From Taudactylus pleione (taxonomy: Eukaryota; Chordata; Amphibia; Anura; Myobatrachidae): DNA of 64,000 bases. The stretch is from NCBI GenBank assembly GCA_031769625.1, contig JAUIMM010000689.1, forward strand, positions 2,567,501 through 2,631,500. The letters run 5' to 3'. The notes beneath the pieces were generated by a model. That model did not search any database and was not told where the DNA came from. It saw only the letters and a program-made list of their open reading frames with translations. Position 1 is the stretch's first letter. Each line of letters begins with the position of its first letter. Positions 54,991 through 64,000 of this stretch are shown one piece after another. The translations under genes and the position numbers were made by a program.

Positions 54991-56206
54991 CAGGGAGTAA
55001 ATTTACTAAAGTTCGATTAGAGAGTAATTTTTATGAATCTCTGAAGTCTCCTGAGATTGAATTGAAGTTGAACAGCAAAATCCCTTAGCAAATCTCAAAT
55101 TTACTAAGAATGGATTTTGCTTTCGATTTTCAACTCAAATTCAATCTTGTTTCAGTCTAAGAAAGGATTTGCTGTTCGATTTTGCATGTTCATGTCCAAA
55201 TCGAACAGCAAATTGTACTCCAAAACAAACTTCAAATCCCCAAATGAATAGAACTGCTAAATGCTTGCATTTTCAGCATGAGCAGTTCGTTTTCACAATG
55301 ATAAATGCATACATCAGTGAGATACATGCATGTATTATACTGTAAAAGAGCCACTCCTGGTTGTGTAAGTACAGGAAAAAAATTGCGTAGGGTTCCCCTG
55401 TACTTCGCACAACCAGCACCAGATTCTGATCCATTCCTGGTTCTGGAATTACAGGGGAAAAAATGCGTTGATTTCCCCTGTAATTTCCACAGCCAGCACC
55501 GAACCCTGTCTAGCAGAGGAGTTATGTCACAGACAGGGAAACCCTATCACAGGGTTCCCCAACCAAAACATTACTCCTGATCGCAAGTCAGCCCAGGCCG
55601 GGGATCCCTGGGGGGTTGGGGACCCCCCAATAAAGGGGTCCCCCTCTCCAGGGCACCCCAGGCTCCCCACATGCTGGTACTTGTGGTTCTAAAAGTAACA
55701 GCATGCGGGGAGGCTTGCTGGGACCTGCAGATCTACTCATAAAACAAGAGATATGGTTAGAACTTACCTTTGTTATCTCTGTTTCTACGAGGTCCATAGG
55801 GGTCCACAGGGTTAACCTTGGGGTATAGCTGGATCTGGATCCACGGGCACCACGCAATTAAAGCTTTGCTGCTCCCAGTATGCGCTGGGTCCATCCACCT
55901 CTATACCCCGCCCCAGCCAGAGGCATATCAGTTGGTAAGTAGCCAAGGCTAGAGGAGATAAAAACAGAGAGAAGGAAGAATGGAACACACAAGAACCATA
56001 CTCACGGAAAGGGAGACGGAAAATCGGTGGCCAGCCACATAGCCCATATGAAGCCAGGTGCGTCAGGGCGGGCACCCTGTGGACCCTATGGACCTCGTAG
56101 AAACAGAGATAACAAAGGTAAGTTCTTACCATATCTCTTGTTTTCTACTTCAGGTTCCATAGGGGGTCCACAGGGTTGACATTGGGGATGTCCCAAAGTA
56201 GTACAA

Positions 56207-57150
56207 CTAAGGGCGGGGACGCTCCTGCGCTGAAAGGAGAATCCGGCGCCCGAAGTATACATCCTTAGAGGTGAAGGTGTCAAACTTACAGAACCGTAGA
56301 TAAGTCTGTATGGAAGACCAGGTGGCCGCCTTACACAGCTGAACAGCCGAGGCGCCACGGCCAGCAGCCCATGAGGGACCCACAGACCGAGTGGAATGAG
56401 CCTTAACAGAGGCCGGAACAGGGAAACCCTCTGTGAATAAGCCGCACAAATAACCAAACGAAGCCAACGGGCCAAAGTTTGTTTGTTGACAGGCTAACTC
56501 CTCTAGTGAAAACCAAAGAGGACGAACAAAGAATCAGACTTCCGAATGGAACTAGTGCGATCAATATAAACTTTGAGAGCACGGACAACATCTAAGGAAG
56601 CCTCACCAACCAAGAGATCAGGTGACTGAAATGCCGGCAAAACTATTTTCTGATTAATGTGGAACTTAGAGACTACTTTAGGAAGAAACCCCGGACAGGT
56701 GCGAAGCACTGCACTGTCCTGGTGAAAAATCAGAAAAGGAGAAAGGCAAGAAAGCGTGCCTAATTCTGACACTCTCCTGGCTGAAGCAGTTGCCAGGAGA
56801 AAAAAGTGTAATCCACTTGGGTTCCACCGACTCAAGAGGTTCAAATGGAGGACCCTGCAAGGCCCGAAGCACCACTGCCAAATCCCAAGGAGCCACTGGT
56901 GGAACAAAGGGAGGCTGAATCCTGAGAACACCCTAAAAAAAGGTGCAGACATCAGGCAGCGTAGCGATTCTACACTGGAACCACACAGTGGTGCAGACAC
57001 ATGAACTTTCAACGTAGCGAGGCGTAAACCTAAGTCCAATCCAGACTGAAGGAACGCCAAAATTCTAGAAACACGAAACGCTTGAGGATCCACGAGCAGT
57101 TGAAATACATCTGGATGAAGGGACCATTCCCCGGGATGCATGTCGAGATG
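56207..57150 (-). pseudogene. DIRS tyrosine recombinase, relic
   Basis: SASARRVSELG-type residues (TASARRVSELGTL near 56765-56800) hold the first catalytic Arg. After a stop at 56503 and a frame change, VKAHSTRSVGPSWA carries His-x-x-Arg at about 56385-56400. The segment CKAATWSSIQTYLRFCKFD follows. In the decayed DIRS copy 1 the matching place reads FY, so the nucleophilic Tyr seems to be Cys here (TGT, 56288-56290). It would cut and join DNA during circular-intermediate integration; this copy cannot. Confidence 0.8.
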
Positions 57151-58847
57151 GCTGAGGAAGTCCGCTTCCCAGTTGAGAACTCCTGGAATGAAGACTGCCG
57201 AGATGGCTGGAAGGTGGCACTCCGCCCAAGACAGGATGCGTGACACCTCCAACATTGCTGCTCGACTGCGAGTCCCCCCTTGACTGTTGATGTGCGCCAT
57301 TGTGGTGGTGTTGTCGGACTGAACTTGCACTGCCCTTCCGTGAAGAGCGTGACCGGACAACTGGAAGGCCCTGTACACGGCCCGAAGTTCCAGAAAATTG
57401 ATGGTAAGAACCGCTTCTTCCGCCGTCTAACGGCCCTGAAGTGAAAGTGGATCAGACACTGCCCCCCAACCCCGGAGACTAGCATCCGTCGTGAGCAGGA
57501 CCCAGTCCGGGTTCCAAAAGGGGCGGCCCTTGGTGAGAGGAGTTGTCTGAAGCAACCAAGCCATCGACAGGCGCACCTCCAAAGACAACACAAGCATCTG
57601 AGTCCTGATACGGTGTGGTAACCCATTCCATTTGGATAGAATCAGCCCCAGCAGGGGCCTGGAATGAAACTGGGCATACTCCACCATGACGAACGTCGAC
57701 ACCATGGAACCCAGAACTCTCACTGCCAAGTGAACCGACACTTGGGAAGTCTTCAGACAACTGCTCACTCGTAGTTGTAGGGAGGAAACCTTTTCCGGAC
57801 TCAGAAAGATCCTTTGCTGACGAGAGTCTAGAAGGGCTTCCAAATGAACCATCCTCTGTGACGGAATGAGGGAGGACTTCTTCCAGTTTATCAGCTACCC
57901 GTGCGCTTGGAGACAAGCGATCATCAGGTGCAGATTTTGCAAAAGGACCTCCTGAGAGCCAGCCAGTAATAGGAGGTCGTCCAGATAAGGCAGAGGCCAT
58001 ATACCCTGGCTGTGCAGCCATGATAGCCATCACTTTGGTGAACACCCTCGGAGCCGTGGAAAGACCAAAGGGCAGAGCCTGAAACAGGAAGTGAAGATGT
58101 TGTATAGCAAACCTCAGATACTGCTGGTGTGAAGGGGCTATAGGAACATGGAGGTAGGCGTCCTGTATGACCAGGGAGACCATATAATCCCCCAGTTCCA
58201 TAGCCAGAATGATGGAACGCACAGATTCCATCCTGAAAGTGGGCACTCTGAGGAACTTGTTCAACGATTTCATGTTGAGAATGGGCCAACGAGACCCATT
58301 GGGTTTTGGAACCAGAAACAGAGAAGAGTAGTACCCCATCCCGCATTGAGAAGGCGGAACGGGAACAACAACCCCTGCCTTCAGCAAGGAATCTGGCTTC
58401 CTGGATCTGCAAGGCCTTGGTGTTGTCTTGGGAAAGACTTGTGCAGAAGAACTGTTGAGGGGGTCTGTACCGGAAGGACAGGGCGTACCCCTGAGAGACC
58501 ACTTCTTGTACCCAAGCATCCATGGTGGCATTGCACCAGCACTGGGCGAATTGAAGAAGTCGGCCCCCCACTCTGGGATCCCCCAGAGAGAGGCCCGTCC
58601 CATCAGGCTGAAGGCTTATCTTCGGGCGTCTAGTGCTCCAGGCCTGCTTCTTTGGTTTAGGGGCAGTCTTGGTTGACGACTGCCTCGGGAAGGATTGACC
58701 CTTGGATTCACCCTGAGTTCGAAAGGACCGAAAAGGCTGAAGTCCTAGCTTTAGAAGGCGCAACTGTTGATGGCAGAAACACCGATTTAGACTTTGCCAA
58801 GGTATCAACAATTTTGTCCAGGTCAGTGCCGAACAAAATCTCCCCAT
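57150..58847 (-). pseudogene. DIRS reverse transcriptase and RNase H, relic
   Basis: The RT is spread over three frames. There is an N-terminal piece with GGRLLQFAQCW and QEVVSQGYALSF. Next come FLVPKPNGSRWPILNMKSLN, QDAYLHVPIAPSHQQYLRF and FQALPFGLSTAPRVFTKVM (58330-58025), and then a third frame holds PYLDDLLLLAGS (57991-57956), the YLDD box. RNase H follows, with LLTTDASLRGWGAV near 57470 and VQSDNTTTMAHINSQGG near 57310. At least two frame changes inactivate it. The order matches DIRS elements. Confidence 0.88.
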
Positions 58848-59003
58848 TAAAGGGTAAGGCCTCTAGGCCTTTCTTGGAATCCGCATCCGCTCTACAAGAA
58901 CAAAGCCACAAAGACCGGTGAGCAGAGACCGCTGCCGCCGAAACTCTAGAAGTGAGGAGACTGGCATCCAAAGACGCCTCCCCAATATAGGATGCGGCAT
59001 CCC

Positions 59004-60077
59004 TCATCTGACCAACCAAAGCTCTCTGAACCTCCAGAGCTTCTTCAGGAAGCGTATCCTCCAGTACATTGGCCCAGCTCTCAATGGCTTTAGCCATTCA
59101 AGAGATGCCATAGATGGACGGGCCACCCCCCAGAGAGAGAACAGATGGATTTCCAACAAGTCTCCACTTTCCTGTCCGTGGGATCCTTTAGGGATGAAAT
59201 GGATGGCATTGGCAAGGTAGCAATGACTAGCAGGAAATGGATAACAACTGCTTAAACTTTTCTGCGACTGGAACCTCTTACTAGGCGACTGCCAGGCCTC
59301 CGCCATATGATCAGTCAGTTGGTCAGATAAAGGAAAAACAGCCGAAATCACTTTTGCCTGTTTAAAATTTGGATATTTGGACTTAGGGGCCGGGGCATCA
59401 TCCTCTATATCAAGAATGGACCGCACCGCCCTTACCAATACCGGCACATTAATGGTATATTTTGTCTCCACTTCCGGAGCAGGGGCTTCTGAATCAGAAT
59501 CCTCATGCAATTCGCCCTCATCCGAGGATGCATCTGAGTCTGATAACTGCGCAGACTGGGGTGACGTAACAGTGCGTTTTGACGCCTTGTGAGGCTTGTC
59601 ACTACGCAACATGGTTTGAAAAGCCAAAGAAGAGGCCGCCAAACTCTGGACAGAATTGGAGAACACATCCATCCACAGTGGGTTAGCTTGCGGGAAACCC
59701 TGCAAGGGGATGACCGACTGCTGCGTCATCGGAGGAGACTGAACATACATAGGGAACCCTGCATATGGATGAACTGTCTGAGGCCCAGGGGGAGACTGCA
59801 ATAATTGCGATACACCCGGAGAAGGGGGGATGACTGGTTGGGGTAACCCCCTATGGGGGAGGGTAGTCGGGACCGCCAGACGGTCCGCGATGGAGGCCAG
59901 CACCTGCGAAAATACCGCCCAAGGGTGATCCTGTTCCGAAGTTGGGGGGGCTAGAGGGACAATGTAACTGATGACATCTCACACACCCCATCCTGCGATA
60001 AATCCCCCATATTCCCCACTGCAGCGCACCGTCTGCAGGTGAGCAGCCGTAGGGCGCTCAACTTCCTCATCAGACAT
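59004..60077 (-). pseudogene. DIRS ORF1 (gag-like), relic
   Basis: ATG at 60077 opens MSDEEVERPTAAHLQTV; an in-frame TGA occurs about 32 codons later, and the frame continues to 59004. Proline-rich segments (PPSPGVSQLLQSPPGPQ) precede an acidic stretch (SDSDASSDEGELHEDSD). The C-terminal part may be frame-shifted near 59270. The role in nucleic-acid packaging is inferred by position. No zinc knuckle is visible. Confidence 0.65.
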
Positions 60078-60660
60078 GCTAACAAATTATATATATATAT
60101 ATACACATAAAGATATATAAAGATATAAGATATATAGCAATTCAACAGGGAAGCTCTTGGAGCGCCCACAAGTATGCAGCACACAAGTCCACAAATATGG
60201 CACCATGTAGCACACCAAATATGTGACTGATCTCACAAATACTTATATGTATGTATTTGTGAGATCCTTGAAAAGCCCTTCCCTCACACACTTGCCAGGG
60301 CTGGAGGAGAAGGAAAGGGATAGTTATAGACTGACAGTAAAGAGAATAAAGCAGATACAGTCAACACTAGCAAAAGTCACATACAATGCAGAAAGTAAAA
60401 CTCACTACACCTTGTCACTACAATCAACCGCCCAGATTCAGTGTCTGGGAGGGCTATAGCGCTGTGTAAACTTTGCCGAGGAGAGGTACACAGGGGGATC
60501 GACCGCACACTGCCTGGAGAGATCTGCGCTGCCCACCAAGAAAAGATGGCCACCGGAGACCTCAGAGGAGGAGTGGCCGTAGGAGAAAGCAGCTCAGCAT
60601 CGCCAGACCTAAGCGGAAAGGCATGCTGAGCTGAGGGGAGGAGCCGCTAAACAGGGAAGG

Positions 60661-61010
60661 CTATATCCCCTGGCTAGCGTTTAACCCCCGGGACGCCAGT
60701 TCCTGCTGTCGGCAAGTTACTCCCTGGTGGTCCAGTGGTCTCGCAGGGTATGCCTCCAGAGAGGGGGAGCCCACCGCCACTAGCCAGCGCCTCCGGTCTA
60801 TCCCCAGAGACCGGAGGTATGCGACTGCATACAGGCACACGCGGGTCACCGCAAGCAGTGACCCGTGGCTTACCTGATCCCCGGTGCTCCGGCAGCAGTC
60901 GAGGGAGAGCCATTGCTAGTACAGATTCTGGGGTCCCGCCGCGATCCCCAGATCTGTACTGGCATCGCAGTGCCAGCGGGGTGTAGGAGCGGCAGCTTAG
61001 ACGTCCAATG
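60661..61010. other. GC-rich segment between DIRS and the right foldback arm
   Basis: Contains hairpins such as GCCTCCGGTCTATCCCC...GACCGGAGG (60788-60815), GGGTCACCGCAAGCAGTGACCC (60843-60864) and AGTACAGATTCTGGGG...CCCCAGATCTGTACT (60918-60960). It may be the centre of giant foldback 2 or the DIRS end region. No coding motif is present. Confidence 0.45.
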
Positions 61011-61570
61011 CACAGTCTGACGCTGCCGCTCTGAAGAGCCCCAGGCTATCAGCCTATGCCTGGGGTGCCCTGGAGAGGGGGACCCCTTTAGAAAGGAACC
61101 CTACGCAATTTTTTCACTGTACTTACACAACCAGGACTGGCTATGAAAAGTCCAGGACTGGTTGTATATTTAGGGGGGACCCCACGTCAATTTTTTTAAA
61201 CATTAACTCTTTACAAACTTTTTACAGTAAAATACATGCATGCATCTCACTGTATGCATGTATCTGTGTGAAATCGAACTGATCATGCTGAAAACTAATG
61301 CATGAAGTTCTTTTATTAATTTGGGGATTTGCAGTTCGAATTAGTTTTTCAGTCGATTTACAATTTGAATGTTAGTAAATTAAGGGATCCTATTGTCCTC
61401 TATGTCAAAACATCGATATTTTTCAGAAATTCAATTTCATTTCAAATTCTTTTTTCTGTTTGATTTGACATTCGATTTGGCCTTTAGCAAATCCCTTCAT
61501 AAAATTTTTTACCAAAGTCGAATGCAAAATCGAATAGAAATCAAAATCGAACCATAGTAAATATACCCCC

Positions 61571-63132
61571 AGGTGAGCAACAGGATGGGTGAAACTTTGA
61601 ATTTTGGCTAGGATTATTCTTTAAAGTCATCATTTTCACTAAAATTGATTTGGAATCATACAGAGTTATCAGACTAAAGTGACATTAGGACATGTACAAT
61701 GAGTTTTGATAAAGAGATTTTGTCATCTATTCCTGAACTTTATTGATAAGCTTAAAGATACATTTGCAATATTATTTATTCCCGACCACCTCTTTCATTA
61801 AAATTCTACTGTTTTAATTTTTTAACTAAAACTAATGTTAACTCAATGACCTATTAACTGACAATAAGCCGATATGTTTATTCTTTATATGCTATAATAT
61901 GTATTATGTGATTATTTAAGGTTACTATTTTGCTATAATTTCTCTATCAAAATAAAAGTAGCCCCTCACATACTCTTTCAACTGAGTGTGCTTGTACAAA
62001 GAAATAAACTTATTTTTTTAAAACACAATTTGTAATCCTGTGTAACCTGTGTTTGTTGTCTAAAGATATACAGTTAAGTCCAGGGGTGAAAAAAACAGAG
62101 AGAATGGCGCCCAAACTCTTAGAATACCTAGAACAATATGAATGCTGCTCCCTCTAAAGGGGTATAGCCAAACCCTAATAACTCACCTAACATAAAAGAG
62201 AACAAAGAGTGCAGAGAGATTGAAATCAATTTACTGTAAATACATTTATTGGTCTAATTGACATAGAAAGTTTCAAAGACAGAAAATAAATTGAAAAATA
62301 AATAAATGATTAAATAAATAAAAATTAACACCCTAATAACACTACATAAAAATAAAACACATATGCATATACATACATAGATTTAAATATATCTGTTTAG
62401 GTACAAAACAGTTCATAGGATCTAGGGTTTGTTGAATGATTGGTGGAAAGAGAAACCAGTGCTCAAAGGAATTCTTACATTGTATCAGTGTTGCAGATTG
62501 TACTGGTTCTCATTAAATAAACATAGTTATAACAGATTCCACTTGTCTGTCGTGAATAACTTTTTCTTAAATCTATCTGAAATGTTTTGTATCAGTCAAA
62601 TTCCACTTAATTTGGTGTCACAGTGTCTGGCCACTTGGTTTGATATAAAAAATATCGATATTAACTTGCAAGTTTATAATTCTATTTATCAAAGCCTTTG
62701 CTGGAGGATATAAAATCTTGTCCCACTTCTTCATATGTGCATAAACTAAAGTTTACATTACCCACTTGCAGGTCAGGGGATCCGGATCACTCCAATACCT
62801 GAGACTGCTTGCAGGTCGGGTGGTCACAGACGCCTAGCCCTTACTATCGGTGGTTTCAGGACTTTATAGTGACGAAAATATGAGGCTGTACGCTGTGATT
62901 CCTGCACCTGTCTGCAGTATAGGTAAGCAGGATGTATCTCACGCTTGTATGTGTGTTAAAGGAGTTCTCCGGCTGGCCAGTCACGGAACTCCTTGAGAGG
63001 TCGGTCTCCCTGCCACCGAGGACAACACTTAGTAAGATGTATTTCCAATGTGGTTGGGCTGGATGGAATTACGGATAGAGGTGCAGGGTAAATGATCCAT
63101 CTAGTTGCAGCGGTAAGGTGTGATCAGAAGTC
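61571..63132. other. Unassigned, mostly AT-rich
   Basis: No element ends or coding motifs are recognised. The frame at 62429-62713 has no recognisable domain. A GC-richer block at 62760-63110 contains the phrase GCAGGTC(A/G)GG twice. Confidence 0.35.
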
Positions 63133-63135
63133 TTA

Positions 63136-63464
63136 TGACGCATATCCACTATGTGATATTAATGGACTACTGAACGATAACAATATCGTTATCGTTCAGT
63201 CGTCCACTAATCGTGCATGAATCGGGCAGCAAATAGTCTTCAACGACCAGCAATTTACGTTCACGCTGGTCGTTGCCGACATTGCTCATCACCCGAACAT
63301 GCTGGTCAACCTGCGATATCGTCAGGTTGACCATGTTCGGTGATGAGGGTGGGTGCCTGCACTGAACGATATATCGTTCAGTGTGGGCACTGTGCAGTTA
63401 GTAAACGACTGAACGATAACGATATCATTCAGTCTTTATACTGTAACGTAGTGGATTTGCGGCA
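63136..63464. mobile_element. Serial-hairpin MITE of a second family, TTA duplication
   Basis: The ends TGACGCATATCCACTA and TAGTGGATTTGCGGCA are inverted and flanked by TTA (63133-63135 and 63465-63467). Four consecutive hairpins are visible: GAACGATAACAATATCGTTATCGTTC-type (63174-63199), ACGACCAGC...GCTGGTCGT (63243-63274), CATCACCCGAACATG...CATGTTCGGTGATG (63288-63346) and CACTGAACGATATATCGTTCAGTG (63359-63382). It is non-coding, with a PIF/Harbinger-type duplication. Confidence 0.85.
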
Positions 63465-63467
63465 TTA

Positions 63468-64000
63468 GTGATGCATTTCTTGACCTATGATATTAGGCAG
63501 TTTCATCAGAGGAAATTAGGATAGTGGTTTCTTGTTCTGCCATACTATTTGTAGAGTCAAGAATCATTAAATAATTAGGAACACTTAAGGCAATAAAATA
63601 CAGCTGGCTCTTATGTTGATCGAGGTTGATAAGACATAGTTAGTAAAAATTGAGAAGAAAAATGTAGAAGATAAATTAATATAATCCTATAACAACAACT
63701 ATTAAAGCTAAAAATTAAAATATCAAATATAACATAAAAAATTGTGGGAATAAATTAATTGCAAAAGGGCATTTTCAATTAGCAAATGGTTACTAATAAT
63801 AGATTAAAAACATTGTATAGTTGTTTTAAAAGTAAAAGACCAATAATTTAGAATTGGTTAGCCAAGACATGGTTGATTTCCAAGTAAAATATAATATATA
63901 TACTGTATATAAACAAATATATTAGTATGTGTCCCTATTTCATCATGAGGGTCTCCCAATATAATATTGTTTGGATAAACTTATTGTATATAAAACAGAT
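63468..64000. other. AT-rich, nothing recognised
   Basis: A/T-rich sequence without recognised features up to the window end. Confidence 0.4.

Larger units (their letters stand above)
55739..60660 (-). mobile_element. DIRS-type retroelement, copy 2
   Basis: In element orientation it holds ORF1 (60077-59004), reverse transcriptase (about 58847-57430), RNase H (about 57480-57150) and a tyrosine recombinase (about 57100-56207). A terminal inverted repeat of about 60 bp lies at its 3' side (55739-55795 with 56085-56145). DIRS elements use a tyrosine recombinase in place of an integrase. The boundary at high coordinates is uncertain because the matching inverted repeat is poorly preserved; TATATCCCCTGGC near 60660 is a candidate. 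It is inserted in giant foldback 2. Confidence 0.88.
54993..61570. mobile_element. Giant foldback element 2, interrupted by DIRS
   Basis: GGGAGTAAATTTACTAAAG at 54993 and TAGTAAATATACCCCC at 61555 are inverted ends. Inner landmarks shared by the arms are AATTTGCTGTTCGA-like runs, ATGCATG...CATGCAT blocks (55305/61250), TTGCGTAGGGTTCCC against GGAACCCTACGCAA (55383/61095), and CCCCCTCTCCAGGGCACCCCAGGC against its inverse (55640/61065). The second half of the arm is also found in giant foldback 1. The centre is occupied by DIRS copy 2. Confidence 0.75.

Noticed and set aside
58148..58633. A 161-codon plus-strand frame
   Set aside because: It is antisense to the DIRS reverse transcriptase region and shows no independent domain.
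62429..62713. A 94-codon frame near the window end
   Set aside because: AT-rich with no domain, no promoter signal and no neighbouring coding evidence.

Overview
This 64 kb window looks like repeat-dense vertebrate DNA. I could not support a single host protein-coding gene, rRNA gene or functional tRNA gene. Almost every recognisable reading frame belongs to a transposable element, and most of those are broken. The mix is L1-like and L2-like LINEs, a tRNA-derived SINE, DIRS-type tyrosine-recombinase retroelements, a GIY-YIG Penelope-like element, Ty3/Gypsy elements including one with the integrase-first order, Tc1, hAT, Tigger-like and PIF/Harbinger DNA transposons, and many MITEs. An amphibian, probably a frog with a large genome, fits best. 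That is an inference from element content; no species marker is visible.

Layout. 1-5280: L1-like ORF2 fragments cut up by a serial-hairpin MITE, a Tc1 element, a telomere-motif element and a palindromic MITE. 7446-12140: a decayed minus-strand DIRS element with inverted terminal repeats, hosting a tandem pair of serial-hairpin MITEs and a tRNA-like relic. 12568-16320: nested MITEs (12652, 14056, 14944) and a second telomere-motif element. 17481-23570: a Harbinger-type left end and TATA box followed by a six-exon Myb/SANT-like accessory gene, with palindromes and further telomere-motif copies inserted. 25082-27140: small MITEs and a TA/CA microsatellite cluster. 27172-35715: a giant inverted repeat whose left arm received a 5.1 kb hAT transposon carrying a 1037-codon transposase frame with one in-frame TGA. 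36930-39310: Penelope-like element. 39672-42008: minus-strand Tc1, then a shortened second hAT copy. 42656-44178: Harbinger-type MITE and SINE. 44186-50461: minus-strand Ty3/Gypsy element with two LTRs and domain order gag-PR-IN-RT-RH. 50531-53310: a 1.5 kb foldback and a second Gypsy fragment split by a serial-hairpin MITE. 54993-61570: a second giant foldback with a more complete DIRS element in its centre. 61571-64000: mostly unassigned, with one TTA-flanked serial-hairpin MITE.

The genes do not form a host pathway. The useful information is the nesting order, the intact target-site duplications (8 bp for hAT, 9 bp for the telomere-motif family, 3 bp for Harbinger-type MITEs, TA for Tc1/Tigger), and sequence pairs that act as internal controls. 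Examples are an inverted arm that preserves a pre-insertion site, two DIRS copies, two hAT copies and five serial-hairpin MITE copies. The most unusual signal is that the stems of the serial-hairpin MITEs differ between copies yet remain self-complementary in each one.
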